Source: Mactromeris polynyma (taxonomy: Eukaryota > Mollusca > Bivalvia > Venerida > Mactridae). From it: a stretch of 64,000 nucleotides of DNA. Positions 23,574 to 36,900 of this stretch are shown here, in pieces. Made by a program: the position numbers and the translations under genes. Position 1 is the first letter of the stretch. Each line of letters begins with the position of its first letter. The notes beneath the pieces were generated by a model, which saw only the letters and a list, made by a program, of their open reading frames with translations, was not told where the DNA came from and did no database searches. The stretch is from NCBI GenBank assembly GCA_032209605.1, contig JASFXZ010000009.1:13813553-13877552 (forward strand), read 5' to 3'.

Positions 23574-25127
23574 GAATACTAAATAGAGTAGTATGTGGCG
23601 ACTAGCAATCAGTCTGCAAAGTATTTGTTTGATGTACAGATCTACTGTAGATCACTATTAATATGGATATTTCCCTCGATTCCTAAACTACAAACAACAA
23701 TACAATGTATACGGTTAAAATCGTTCTCAAATCTCAATGCAACATAGACAGGGTTTAACGTCTACCTGAACTTCAATTTATTTAAATTTAAACGTTGCTA
23801 GTCTTCATGGAAACACATTTTAGCGAATCCAGGATTTTAAATATTCGGATAATATTTTACTTCTGTTCTACTCTGATCGATCTCGGTCTGTATCAGGCAA
23901 TGGGCCAATCTCATTCAAATCAGCTCCAGTCGCACACTCCTAACTGGATCTGATGACTGCCCAATACAGGTCACGTTCAACATTCTTTGGTTAATCGGTG
24001 TTGTTTGTGTGGTGTTTCGTTTATGGAAATATTTATTACCGGAAGCGGCAGAAAGGACGTTAAATAACAGTATAAACAATACAATATACAATACAAAATA
24101 CTTTATTTTGGTCATGGTTACATGTGTTACAACACACAATGTTATGACAGACAGATAACATGTATGAGTAATCAAACAATTCAGTTATAAGTATGCAATG
24201 TAAAAACAGAAATAGTTCAACATTTACGTTTGTTTAGGGGACAGCGATGTTTATTTATCATTGAATGGTTTAAAAAGTTGGGAGAATTTAAATATTTACA
24301 ATGAAATCACGAGAAAATCGAAGGTCACGTTGTAGGAATTTCATTGATGACTTGGAGATAGTACAATATATGTGTATAATTGTAGATGGTGTTTTTGTTG
24401 ATCAATTAAAATATTTTGTGATATAACATGTGAATAGACTTGTACTTCTAAGTACTTCGAAAACAGAAACTCCGAATAAACGATAATGACATTTTGAGAA
24501 AGACGACAAACACGGTTTTGTAAGGAGAAATTTCATTGGACCACAAACGAGCACCTGGTTACACATATCCATTTTTAGAGAGGTTATACGAACGTGACCT
24601 CTTACGGAGTGTAGTCAGATCCTAACAGCGGAAAATAATGGAGCTAAAGTTAGGGGCTGATTTCAATGAGATTGGTAATGGGTAGACGTATAAGCAATAA
24701 TCAAAGACGAAAGATAGAAAGTTGAACATTTATAACACTCTACACACTATCATCACCGTAATAAAATCACGTTACTGTAAACAAAAGTTGCCCTAATACA
24801 TGTAGTAATAAATAGTAAACAGCATAGTTATTAAGTTGTCATAAACTGTTTTACAACAGATATGGAAAAAGAAACTTTAACAAATGTTCAACAAGTTGTA
24901 AAATGTCACGGCATACTTAATTTATCACAACACTAATAAAACATCTCACATAATCGTTACACAGCGCGAAGTTATAATAAATAAAAGTATGGAAAACAGT
25001 TTTAAACAAAAAAATAATATCATATTTGCAATACCAATAGTTCAGCCAAGACTGTTAAACAAGTCAAATTGGAAAAGTATATACATAATATTCCATGTCC
25101 CGTTCACGTATCTGGTTACCATGGCGA

Positions 25128-28100
25128 CTATCTAGTAGCACGCAAAAGAAATCCCGAAAACGATGACAGGCCCCGACCTGTAACAGTTCCTGAAGCATAG
25201 GGCCAGATCATAACCACATAGATTTTGTCTCCCTTATTTAATTGCGCAAGAGTACTACCTCCGTTCTGATGAATTTCATAGGGCGTGCGATTCTTGCAAA
25301 TGCTGTTGAACAATGCTGGTCCACTTTTGCCTTTATTAATTGAGATTTCTATGTAGTTTCCTTCCTTACAAGCAATGTTAAGAGAGAAGACATATGTCCC
25401 CTTAACTGGAACTGTGAATACACCGGTCTGCGTGTCATACGAGTTGTCAGTGTTTGTTGTAGTCGAATCAAATCTAAGCTGCTGGTCTTTTGCTAGAGTG
25501 ACATCATCAGCTAAAACAGCGTAGAAGGCAACATTGTCCCCTGGAAATATAAAAAGGTACATTGTGACATAGCCGCAAATATACTCTGTATACTCAACGC
25601 CATTAAAAAAACAACTAAAAAGTGTCCGCGTCAACACGGTGACATTATAAAGACATAATTATATTTTAATTCTCAAACATAATTTCCGAAACTTAATGAA
25701 TTATGAAATATGAATACAAGGGCCATGGTTTGATTTCTTTTTGATGAATTATTAACACATTTGTAACAATAAAACGTGTTTAACACTTGGAACAAAATGA
25801 AGGCTAAGTGAAATAGTTGCATTTTTAATGGCGTTAAGTCTAGTATATTGATATATAGTGATGTGTCATATAATTTTGTGAAGTCAGTATCAAATATTAT
25901 CAACTCGGGTCAGAGGTATTATAACTTTGATTGACCTGCAAACTATTTTACAATCAGACCTCGTTTATTCGACAACCTTCTATCCGAATACTTGGTATCA
26001 TCCGAAATAAGTGTAATCTCCCGATCTATCTTGGGGGCACGTCAAATTTAAATGAGCTATTCGAAATCATGCATTCTTTGGAAAGAACCTATGAATTCGG
26101 ATGAACGAGGTCCGAGTGTATCTTATATGCATTTAAACTTTTCCCAGGTTGATAAATTTGTGGTAAATTTTGGAAACCCGCCACAGAATACGCTACATGC
26201 GATATAATTAATTTTAATATTTACAAGAACACGCAATTGAAAATGGATTAAGAAGTAAATCTTATTAAAACCATGACTATCATAAGTCAATAACTATCCA
26301 CATCTAATATATGTAGAGAATTGTTAGTGGCTTTTTGAAGAAATAAGTAAGCAATATTTTCAAAGTCAGACACGCTGTTAGGACAACTGACGGTTACATG
26401 TACCTCAAATTGTTCTGTAATATACAACAGTGGAATGTTTACAGACACTTGACATCTGGTGAATCACGGAATACAATCCTAATCCAGTCATTCATTTAAT
26501 GACACCACATCATTAGAAAACATTATATCGTCAACAATAGCAATGAAATGCGAACGGGAAGTGCAGACAATTGATGACACTAATGAAGCATTGACCTTTG
26601 TTTCAGCAATGCATTGTGTAAGGCTTGTTTTACATGAAGAATTAAATATTCTGCAATTCAATATCAAAATGTAATTGTATACCGTCATTTGTGATAATGT
26701 GACAAGCGAAATCTATATAATAAGACCACCATTGGTTCTCAAGAAAGTCGGTCTAAGTTGTGAGGTGGTCTGCATATCGAGTTAAATACGGAAGAAAATT
26801 CAGACCTGGTCCATGACATTAAGTTGTCATCATTTCGAGGTGGTTTTAAAGTGAGGTTTTACTGTAATTGTTTAGAATTGTCCCTTGGAAGAAGCCTTAT
26901 AGTTTCTGATTATTTAATTGCAGATAGTTGTGTATAATTATAGTGTAATGGATTCATCTATTTATTTAATGCCTATGTCAATATTTAAAACCAAACCCAT
27001 TCAATTAATTAGTAATGGAAAGTTTATTGTCGATATCCGCCAAGTACACATAACAATTATTGGCTTTAATTGGAAATGATTATTAACTGTGTCTACCATT
27101 CACCATGGGCACATGCTTTGTATCATAATAACTTCCCAATTAATTTTAAGTTCACAGACACTGCGTCGTATTTTGTTCTATTAGTTTCAGGATGCTTAGA
27201 TTAAACCCCACCAGACAAATTCCAACAGTTAATGAGCTATCAGATTGTTTTCTGATTGACTCATCGGTGGTTTCGTTAATTAATATCGAACGAACATACA
27301 GACATACTTATCTGCAGAAGGTGTACTTTATAATTTAAGATAATTTAACTGAACTTGTGACGGTTTTCCATCACTTTCACTCTCATTTGACAAATGTCGA
27401 ACATCATTAACCCTGACAGTCTAAATAAATTGAGACGTATTATAACTGTCACTGCACACCACTGAACAAGATTGTATACACCTTGCAGCAACTACATACC
27501 AGGTACATATTTACGATGTCGCTTCTAAATGTACCGGCTATGAATTTGCCAACATTTAAATTGATGACAAATATAATAGCGGGCATGACAAGCCGTATTT
27601 TATGTAACATTTACGTTTATTGCTACTAGTAATGATGGAGAGATTGACACAAGCTGGTCTTACACTCAGATGACATTTTATGACAATGAGATTTTAAACT
27701 GCCACAAGAGAATCGGTATCATTGAACGGAAACATTATGGCCGTATTAATTAGCATCGATCTAATTGCCACGGGGAACATGTGCCTCTATCGGGGTTAGA
27801 ACCTACGAGCGTCAGAATTGCAGTATAATACTGTCCTAATCAACATAAGAGTATAGTGAAAATGAAACAAAATATAAATGTAGGTTATGAAACTAAAGTA
27901 TCTGCCCACAATGCATGCGTACGAGACATCATTGCCATTGCATGTCAACACTTCAGAGCAGAGAAGACGCTCAATTTATAGCAATGTTTGAACTGATAAC
28001 TATAGATATATCTGGTAGATGTCACGGCTCATTCAAGTAGTTCCCCTAATTAAAGCCACGTAGACAAACCTAAGTTTGTGGTTTTAGCCTTTATGTATAA

Positions 28101-31100
28101 CCACATTACTCTATGGGGTTTATTCCATCGAGATCTGGACACAGCAATCATTTACGGCAATGGAGTAATAAAACGTTGTAAAGACTTATAACACCCGACG
28201 GGACGAAGCGAACATAATATTGGCACAACATTCACCTAAATGTCTATTGTTCCTGTGACGAATGGCACTAGAACGCCTTTGACATACCCGGAAGTAATCT
28301 CTTTTAGAGTCATCCATAGTGTAACACTAGTTATAGACCGAAGGATTCCGACTTTTCGAATATCATGAGTGATGCCTTTAACTTCGTGTATTAAATGGAA
28401 TTGTATGAACCAAAGCGTATCACATTAAACACAATTTTTTCTCTATCGTACTATCCACCGTACAATGACACCGTGTCCCTGCTATCAACTTACAGTAAAA
28501 TACGTTATGGCAATAATTTGTAAATAAATGACTTATTTCTTGTTGACGCTCAGATTACAGTAATATAATGTTGTGTTTTATCAATATTTAGTACATTCCA
28601 AATATGTCATTATACAAAAACTACGGGCGATTTAGTTGTTGACCGGCGAGATAATGTCCTTGTTATTGAATGAACTATGTACATCGACCTGAGGCCGTCG
28701 ATAGGTCCTTGCGCTCCTCTGTATGAAAATGTGTGTCAATACTCAAGTAACAAATGATTGAAACATGGAAGGAATGTGTATGCGATTGAATGTATAAGTA
28801 TGTGCGATACTAAGAAATAAAGTGGCGAAGAGAAATTGGAGAGGAACGTGTAATAAGTGAATGTTACGACACGTGGTTGCTATTAACTTGAAGAAAAATA
28901 CGTTATGGTGACTGTAGTCAGTAAAAATGACAGCAGATAGCAACACAGACGCAGATGTTGAGGCCAGGTCGAGTATTAAAGTACAGTACTCCGTATTTTT
29001 AAAATAATCGAGCTTAGAACGTAAACCAAACTCATTTAAAAGATACCGTTTGTCTTAGGATGGTAACTGTTATTCCAACCAACAAACAGAAATATATATT
29101 GTAATTGGACCCATGTTGAACGCTCATATTGATAACAATACTCAAATAAGATTGTGTTCAAAGCATTTATGGAAACAGCGAGTGGTTATTTGGCATCACG
29201 AATGAATTTATAATCACCATACGCACTTACGCTTAACTTGTATAGAAAATAAACATCAAACAGACAGTGAGATTGAAACCAACAGTTTTACGAAAATAGC
29301 ATACTGTAGCCATCGATACGAAAGACAAAAAACATTCAAATTAAGTAAACATGTTTAGTTACTTTCACTAGCGACTAGTGTAATGGCATTGATGTTATTT
29401 TGGATTTAACGCCGTTATTTATCAACATAACTAGTTTTCTCAGTAAGGAAACATTGCACCGTCACGACATCGAACATGCAAACCGTTAAAAGGCATAAGT
29501 GGACTTCACCTTAACAAAACAAGTACTTCTCGTGCACCATGCTATGTGAATCATCCATTCACAGTTAAATGTAATAGGTGCATTATTTTTCATAATCTAA
29601 ACTTAACCGTATTAAGATTAGCTTTAAATACATCAATAGCACATACCTGGCCCGTCACGTAGAGTTAAACCATTATTTCCATTGAAGGATGATTTAAAAC
29701 CTCGTTTTTCTGGGTACATGCTGGGATTCTCTGAAAGTAAAGAATATAAAATATAATAGAGATAAGTGTTACATAATGTTAAAACCTTTTCATTGTCTGA
29801 GCAGTACTATCGGTAGATGAAGATATGTATGTAACTATGCATGTATCTATAAGTTAACGCATGCTTAAACACGGATCGACTGCATAGGTTGATCGAGTCC
29901 TGTGTCAAATATTTCATTGTATATTTCATTACATGCAACGTCTTATTATTGTTTATCAAATCTAAATTTATAAATCACATCCGAGTATTAAACAGTACAT
30001 CGGTCCAATGATTGTGTTTGAAGTTGTACACTGTATTTTAGTAGTATTGCAGTTATGTACCGCAGTCAGTTAACCTTACCAGTAAGTCTGTGTTACCAAA
30101 CCTTACTGGCGTGTTCTTTTGTAAGCAACTGACAAGTTCCCTACATTAATCAGAGTTGGAAGACAAACGACTTATGATGTTTTATATTCGGTAAAATTGA
30201 AACAAATAACATTCGCGTTATCATGGATACGAGTAAAACGTTCAGTCGACTTTGCTTACTGTCCGAGGCTTCCGAACACAACACATTCATTGGGAGAGTA
30301 TATGAAAGCAAAAGACTCGCGACTAAACATTACAATGGTATATTCAAAGGACTAGGGTCCGGGAAGGTACTTCTAAGGCAAGACTGCACGTTTTCCATAT
30401 TATCGTATTATAAATTAATACGCGACTGTTCGGGTAAACTCATTCGCAAAAAATGATACAAATTATCCAGAAAACCCGTTAATTTATATCAAGACTCCGC
30501 CATTCAACAATTGATATATCCCTAACAAATCAGCCATTATAATCTATAATAAAATCAGAGCTTTACATGTACTATTTTCTTGAGACAATGAATATGGCGG
30601 TACTTCGAGTAGACCATTCGGTTGACTATGATAGCAATGAGACGCTTGAAAGCGCCTCAATAATATATCTTAAATGCAATACAAAAACTGCATACTGTAG
30701 CAGCGTTTTGAATTCTATCAGGCTGACACATGTCACGATATAGGTGTATGTCCCCGGCATTACACACAATGGTTTGCCAGAAAACGCTGGCATGGTTTCA
30801 GAATTCAAATATATTTCAAATTCTTAAAATATTTTGAGGCTGTGTTCGTTCAACGTATTTCACGAGGCTTTGCCAAAAACATGATGTACGTTGTGAAATT
30901 AATTTAAATACATAGGATTTGCTAACAGTGTGATCGGTCTGAAAGTTCGTGATATTAAATACGCTTCAAAAAGCATGAAATTAGTAGCATGATATGCTTT
31001 TGGATACAACCAACGCCATTACATTGGTTAACATTTAATATCCACTGAATTCATACATGGCAAGTAGTCAAATCCCCTATACAGAATAAACAGGGTAGCC

Positions 31101-34100
31101 AACGTCCGCTTCGTCAAAAGCACTACATCGTATGAAATGAGCTATTGAAGTTCCATTCAAAGCGTGTTGTACATTTTGTACTGTCTGATTTTAAATCGGG
31201 GTTAAATCAAGTATACTATATATGCTAAGTTTTGTTAGAAAAAGGCCACTTTATCGCAAAAACTTCTACAATTTTATGATAACTTATTGTAAGACGTTGT
31301 GAAAACGGCGTTACATATATTTATAATTACACATTAAATGAGTTTTAATGTACTATCTGTAGTAAATACCTTCACGTACACATTTATGTAAGCGCTGCTA
31401 GAAATACTTTGAAGGAATGTGACACCATTTTACTCGAAGCGTAAATGTTTTTAAACTAAGCAAATTTCGCGTGAAAGTACAACTTATGTGCAAACGGCGA
31501 ATAAGAAAATATAAAACGCAAAACTGACGCCCTCATGATAAACGATTGTGCATAAACAAATGCATTACATTTTTATGGCGATGAAAGCACTTATCAATCA
31601 CTTTCAATCACACTGCATGAAAATCAACACTGATGGTGTTTTAAAAGAAGGAGTCATCGTGGTTTGAATCCACGACCTACGGGGTGTAAGTTCGACATAT
31701 GATTCACACAACTAGCATTCTCCTATTTTTCATACGACAGTTATATTCTCAATACAACCTCACTAGAGCAACACCCATATATACTTAGCTGTAATTGAGA
31801 GGTTGTTGTTCTAACGAGGTAGCATGTATAGTAAAGTCATGCTATAGATAATATAATAGTGTTAAAGAAAGGTAGGTGTTTTATCAGTAACCTCTTCTTA
31901 CGCACATTACATATTTCCCCGTTTTAAAACAATTATACAATTATACCGATTTAATCAAGCACAGACATGTAAGGTGAATATTGGAGTACCATCTTGGTAT
32001 ACATAGTTCCCGCATCTACAATATTTATCTCCCTTGTTCTTAACTGTCGGCCATTTTGATAGGCAAAACGGGAGTATTTCCAAATATGTGATAAATGAGA
32101 ATATACCAAGAGAATTTGCATGTGGCAACCTCTTTTTCTTCAACTTACTGAGCCAAATACTCACATGAGCATAAATAATAAGTTATTTTGTTATATCGGA
32201 TTAGTTTATCATCGTTTACATTATATTAAATCCCCATAAACTTTAAGGAAATTTGCCTATCAAAATGGCCGACAATTTAGAACAAGGGAGCTAAATATTG
32301 TAGATGTGAGTGAGAACTATGTATTGTCAGTGGCAAATATACCACTATACTATCGAAGGGGAATAGAAGGGGAGAGAACTGGTGACAATCTCCTGCGGTA
32401 ATATACACACGTGTCGGTGGCAAGTATTCCGACGTACTCAACCAGGTGAAGTAGGCATACATCACGATTTGTGTAAAATAAAATATTCGTGCACTTTCTT
32501 GCAATGATCAGTTGCGTCAAATTATCCACAGAGTTCGATTTTGACTTGGTTTATTTTAATGATTAGTTACTGCCTACTTAGTCAATTTATGTATATATGT
32601 TGGAAATCAATGACCATATAGCGATAAGGTGTGAGGTTAGCTGGCTGTTAAATCGATTTAAACCCCCAGTATTTTTTACTGACAGTTCCAAGGCTGTAAT
32701 TCGCTATATGATTGTTGTTTCTGTTTGTGTTATGAATGTTTTATGTTTCCCTTTCCCCTATGCAACTCTGTCACTTTATACAGTGTTCAGAGTGTTTCCT
32801 GCCCAAGTTTGGCCTATTGTGGCCTGTTGTCTTGAATTGTCCTGTGAGCTTTTCCATCCATTAATTCCCCCCTCCCCCTCCTTTTACTGTCCACTTTGAT
32901 TCTCTTAATTATTCCTTATGGTCTGTTGGGCCGTTCCTTGTGCCTCTGTTCCTTAATATGTGTACCGTTTGACCTCCTTAGGTGCGTTATGTTTTGTGGA
33001 TTGTTGTTTTTCCTGAGGTCTGCGTGGGGAGGTATTGTCTTGTGTATGTGGCGTTCCCCGTAGTTACGTATTTCTCTGTTTTATTCACAATCGACGTCAC
33101 AGAAAGCATTGTGATTATACCGTGCACAATGCATTGTGTTTAACTTACGAACGTAATACTGTAAATGAACACTGATGACTAACAGATCAGGTTTATATAA
33201 CACATGATATCCACATTGTACAGAATTGGGCGTATACTGCGCTCATAATTACCCCTGTAAATATTAATCAACGTGTCTGTCACGCCTGGATTTCTTAACA
33301 TGGTGTATAAACTCAGGTGTTTTTTATCTATGGTGGCATATTTCTGCCACCTGTTAACTACCTAATTAACTAGATACTTATGTGGTTATCACGTTAAAGA
33401 AACTAGATAACTACTTCATTAACTAGATAATTTTGTGGTTAACTAGATAAGTATCGTGATAAGTTTTCATACCAGATAAATATCTTAACACGAAAACTCG
33501 TCTGACAATGCCCACAACTGCCACCAGTAGTTAACTGATGGCAGAAATATGCCACCATAGTTTGCAAATGAAAAACGATACATCAGTTACAAAATAGTTC
33601 AACGTAATAATCGCATACCCGAGGAAAGCATGAAGTAGGTTAAGTATTTATTTTGTTTAAATGCGTTGGACGAAACATGAGAATATAATAAACAAGTAAA
33701 TAATGTCGAGTGAAAAACTAACAATACGTCTTGATAAACACGCCTTTAAATTATGGAACTTGTTTGTGTTAAAAACAGAACAAATGGAATGTAACGTGGA
33801 CGTGAAATACAGAGGGATTGTCAACCTGGACTAACTCCATACAGACAGACGAACATACAACATGTATAAGTCTAAGTCAGAGTTTCAGTTTTAAAATGTT
33901 TGTAAATAAAGCCCATGATCATTGGACGTCAGGGCCGCCTAGTTCAAAATATTGTCTCTCAAAATTACCTGACATAACTGAAATACTTAAAGAACAATTA
34001 TGGGAATTTTGGATATTAAATGTAATATCATATTACATAATGTCTCATATTCTCTTTGTTCACTTTTTTCATTTTTTGTGTTTTCTTACCATTCCATAAC

Positions 34101-34957
34101 TGTCTTTGCCATAAAGTTTGTAAATGGCCAAAGGCAATTATCTTTGCCGATATGCCAATAAACTTTGAAACTTGTTATATTCTACACAGAGCAAACTACA
34201 TATTCAAGTCTGATTAAGGACTATGTCATTCGTGAAAGTCCATGACCTTCAGTATGGGTGCCTGTATATACTGCATGAAATACTTTAAATATAAAGTAAC
34301 CTGAATAGTTGTTTATTTCACTTTGCATGTAACATAACCGGAAAATGTCAAAATGTGAAATAAGGTTTGTAGGTTCTATATATAGGACTATATAACTTTA
34401 TGATTAAAAATGTACAAAAAAAATAAAAAACGAAAATGCAAATTTTCTGTGTAAGTTTTCATAAAGTTTGGTGCCTAAAATGAAAGATAAGTATCGACAT
34501 AACGTGGCCTAGGCTACACTCGACAAACTATCCATGTCCACTAAACAATTAACATTTCCAATTCACTACTTTTCAAAAAAAGTAAACCGTGCTATCAACA
34601 GGTGTAGTTTACCTTATTGGACACATATTTCGACAAAATACCCGTCTGAGATAAATGTCATGAAATATTGTTATTTTATTGGGCATGTTATATCAAGAAA
34701 TATAATATTGTTTTTAAGTATGTACATACGACAGGACGGTAAATTAGATGAGTTATTAAAATGGGATCAGTTCACAAAACTATAAAAGTCCGACACTTAC
34801 CGTTATTTATATTATCCAGTTGCAATTTCAATTCTACGACTGAGTTTTCCAATTGCTTTATTTTCGCTGTCAGATCTCGGTCGTATTCAGACAACGCCAT
34901 ACCAAAACAACAATCCACCAACAATACCAACAGTGCCGCGGTGTAACATTTCTCCAT
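25128..34957 (-). CDS. C1q-domain-containing secreted protein, three exons
   Basis: Coding exons on the minus strand are 34801-34957 (157 nt), 29647-29730 (84 nt) and 25128-25540 (413 nt), total 654 nt, 217 aa. Donors are GTAAGT and GTATGT; acceptors are TTTCAG and TTCCAG; both junctions fall at phase 1 and join in frame. Residues 1-19 (MEKCYTAALLVLLVDCCFG) form a signal peptide. About 24-52 is a charged amphipathic stretch (LTAKIKQLENSVVELKLQLD) likely to form a coiled coil. Residues 53-80 are a linker. Residues 81-217 are a complete C1q domain opening GDNVAFYAVLADD and including VPVKGTYVFSLNI and a final SSFSGFLLRA. There is no collagen repeat, so it is the globular, secreted type. Such proteins trimerise and act as extracellular recognition molecules in mollusc immunity; the ligand cannot be inferred. 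The ATG at 34957 is chosen because it opens the signal peptide. The exact polyadenylation site is unclear. Confidence 0.92.
25951..26118. mobile_element. MITE with CA(G)TCAGACCTCGTTTATTCG ends
   Basis: Left end CAATCAGACCTCGTTTATTC; the right end read inward is CACTCGGACCTCGTTCATCC. It is flanked by TA on both sides. Internal CCGAATA/TATTCGG words occur in both orientations. A second copy lies at 61239-61413. Probably a Tc1/mariner-type MITE, distinct from the CAGTAAAACCTC family. Confidence 0.75.
26716..26864. mobile_element. Degenerate CAGTAAAACCTC-type MITE
   Basis: The right end GTGAGGTTTTACTG and the internal AATAAGACCACCATTGG and GAGGTGGTCTG words are preserved; the left inverted repeat is degraded. 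Confidence 0.65.
30066..30172 (-). repeat. SINE core fragment
   Basis: Shares GTAAGCAACTGACAAGTTCC and flanking words with the cores of the complete SINEs at 50485 and 63505, but has no tRNA-like head. Confidence 0.6.
31650..31725 (-). repeat. tRNA-like SINE head
   Basis: The reverse complement contains CGTGGATTCAAACCACG (B-box region) and ends TGACTCC. The A box is weak. Confidence 0.45.
31980..32336. mobile_element. Inverted-repeat element (arms of about 80 bp)
   Basis: Left arm 31980-32067 and right arm 32252-32336 are inverted copies; both contain CATCTACAATATTTA, CTCCCTTGTTCT and GTCGGCCATTTTGATAGGCA. The 185-bp centre is unrelated and non-coding. Confidence 0.75.
32340..32402. repeat. 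Remnant of the GGAGATTGTCACGAG-type MITE
   Basis: Ends with GTGACAATCTCCTGCGGT, the right terminus of the elements at 39601 and 49600. Most of the element is deleted. Confidence 0.5.
32560..33075 (+). repeat. RepB interspersed repeat, copy B
   Basis: Nearly full length: head TTACTGCCTACTTAGTCAAT, GTTAAATCGATTTAAACCCC, the C-rich run near 32870, GGATTGTTGTTTTTCC and the tail GTGGCGTTCCCCG. It lies in intron 1 of the C1q gene, antisense to it. Confidence 0.85.
33328..33560. mobile_element. TIR element (MITE) of 233 bp
   Basis: Both ends read inward as CTATGGTGGCATATTTCTGC followed by CACCTGTTAACT (left) or CATCAGTTAACT (right). Inside, ACTAGATAA recurs several times in direct and inverted form. 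Non-coding. Confidence 0.88.
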
Positions 34958-35060
34958 CTTTGAACTGTAGGAAATAAACTTTATTAAAATCAAAGTTTTA
35001 CACAAAATCGTTCGCGATGTAAGCTCGTAATATAATACGCACAGTATAGCGTGTCGGTCG

Positions 35061-35068
35061 TTTATATA
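35061..35068 (-). promoter_or_regulatory. TATA box of the C1q gene
   Basis: TATATAAA on the minus strand, about 104 bp upstream of the start codon at 34957. A CAG acceptor-like site (TTTATTTCCTACAG) lies about 8 nt before the ATG, so a short leader intron is also possible. Confidence 0.55.
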
Positions 35069-35074
35069 CACCGG

Positions 35075-36670
35075 TTTGTATAAAACTACACGTTGATTGG
35101 GGGATTATTTCGCAATAACGGTCGAGGTGTCCTTTTATCAATACTGAGCAAATGAATTCAATAATTGGTGACCGATACTTTATTTGCTATATTACTCATA
35201 GTGAATACTTATACCATAAGTGGTGACTACATTTCACCAGACCTAGTGGTGGCTATTATTTCTAATTATCACACGGATATGCAGACTCACCCAGTAACAG
35301 AGGTGGGGTACTACTGCCAGTCACGTTAGTTACTATATTTCCGGAAATCAGCCAGGACCACGATATTTACAGGCCTTATTTTATTCGTGAAACGAAATAT
35401 TGTTTTCATGAAAATAATATAGGATTTCGTAAAAACGAATTGTTATGCTGTTATAACATGCATTTCATAAATATTATTTCGATTTATAAAATATGTGTTC
35501 GTTAAGTACATGCATTTCGTTTTACGGACTAAATTAAGATATATATATTTCGCATAAAAGTGTCACGTTAGGGGTTCAATTTTGGAGTTCTGTATAATAG
35601 AAATTTTCCGTGAAAACAAATAAAGATATTTGCTCAGTGGGATAACGAGTAGCTATACTCAAATTCTGCGATTTGGTTCGGCAGAATAAAATTAATATAA
35701 CTTGACAGCGGAATTGTCGGGACTGGTAATCGTTCCTCTTGTGCTTATAATCCCATCCGTCACCATTATTGCCATGACATATACGCATACATGGATTCAA
35801 TTATTTAGTTCTAATAATGATATAGTTTTAAAAAGATTGACAATGTATCTACAAAGTGCTGTTAAAATACGTGCTGGGCTATAACGTTCTTGATAGAATG
35901 TTACAATAATAATTATTATAATTTTAATAATTATAATGCTGTTTTTTATATTTTCATAATTATGTATTCATGTAACATCACTGTCGCTTGTCACGTGTAT
36001 TGTAATATTTTGTTTGACTGTTGTGTATGTATAAATGTACATGTACAACTCAAATTCGCTTTTTCATTCATTATCGTGTTTACCTAAATCTCGATTATAT
36101 GGGTGTTGTATACAACCTATTCATAAGTTCATAATTGAAAATATGATTTAAACAACCTTCCCATCCTATACCCATTATAATGGATAAATCGATAATGAAT
36201 GCTTGATCGAATTGGGTTTATACTTACTCTCACAGCGTAGGTCAATATTATTATTTTGAACATTGTATACATTGGATGATAAGTATTCAATTAATTCCAG
36301 ATATTAATAAATCATTCTGTTCATATACGCATACTGTCAGACACAAACACAGCGTTAGCGAACATGTTTAACTAAAACATGAATTAAGTAACATGTATTT
36401 AAAATCACAAAACATTGAACAGCAAGTGAAAGCAATCAACAAAATCACCGGAGTAACAGTTTAAATATCAACATTCAAACAGGAAATAACCAAGCAGTCT
36501 CGAGGCAACTTGGTTATATTTATTTAGATGTAGATCACATTTCTTTATTCACTTAGTCACTTCAAGTGTAAGTGTTGAAGTCCGTTTTAAGATCTAACAA
36601 AATAAATACAGTTGTAGGGGGATTCTAAATTTTAGTCGAATCAAAATTTAGTTTAAACACCTTTTTGTGT
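35075..36670. other. No gene seen upstream of the C1q promoter
   Basis: AT-rich DNA, with an ATTAT-rich low-complexity patch at about 35900-35960. No exon or clear repeat. Confidence 0.4.
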
Positions 36671-36680
36671 GTATGCATAG

Positions 36681-36900
36681 TGTCTCCCTTGGCCGAGTGG
36701 TTAAGACATTTGCCGTAGATGCGGGAGGTCGAAGGTTCGAATCCGTTGGGATATGGTCGTTTGGTGAGCCGCCAGCTAAAAATAATATCGTGTGTATACC
36801 TGCCTGGTGACTGACATTAAATGATAGGATTCGGGAAAGTAATAGTCTCAATAGTAATGGCTGGCCCTTTTAGTAAGGGTGACACATTAATAAATAAACG
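36681..36900 (+). repeat. tRNA-headed SINE with AATAAATAAA tail
   Basis: The head has TTGGCCGAGTGGTTAAGA (A box) and GAAGGTTCGAATCC (B box), Leu/Ser-like. A body follows, ending with AATAAATAAA near 36890. Acceptor-stem pairing is poor, so this is not a functional tRNA gene. Confidence 0.65.

Larger units (their letters stand above)
25541..29646 (-). other. Intron 2 of the C1q gene
   Basis: 4.1-kb intron. It contains a TIR element at 25951-26118 and a degenerate CAGTAAAACCTC-type MITE at about 26716-26864. It also has a segment at about 25585-25850 that recurs at about 42955-43185, and a weak tRNA-like sequence at about 27770-27840 (minus). The rest is AT-rich with chance ORFs only. Confidence 0.75.
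29731..34800 (-). other. Intron 1 of the C1q gene
   Basis: 5.1-kb intron. It contains a SINE-core fragment (30066-30172), a tRNA-like head (31650-31725) and an inverted-repeat element (31980-32336). It also holds RepB copy B (32560-33075), a TIR element (33328-33560) and a repeat piece at 34318-34400. No additional exon was needed or seen. Confidence 0.75.

Noticed and set aside
34105..34170. 3' tail of another LINE (CCAATAAACTTTGAAAC)
   Set aside because: It resembles a LINE terminus, but no coding part accompanies it, so the assignment cannot be supported.
36681..36750. Functional tRNA gene (Leu/Ser-like)
   Set aside because: The A and B boxes are present but acceptor-stem pairing is poor, and a SINE body with an AATAAA-rich tail follows.
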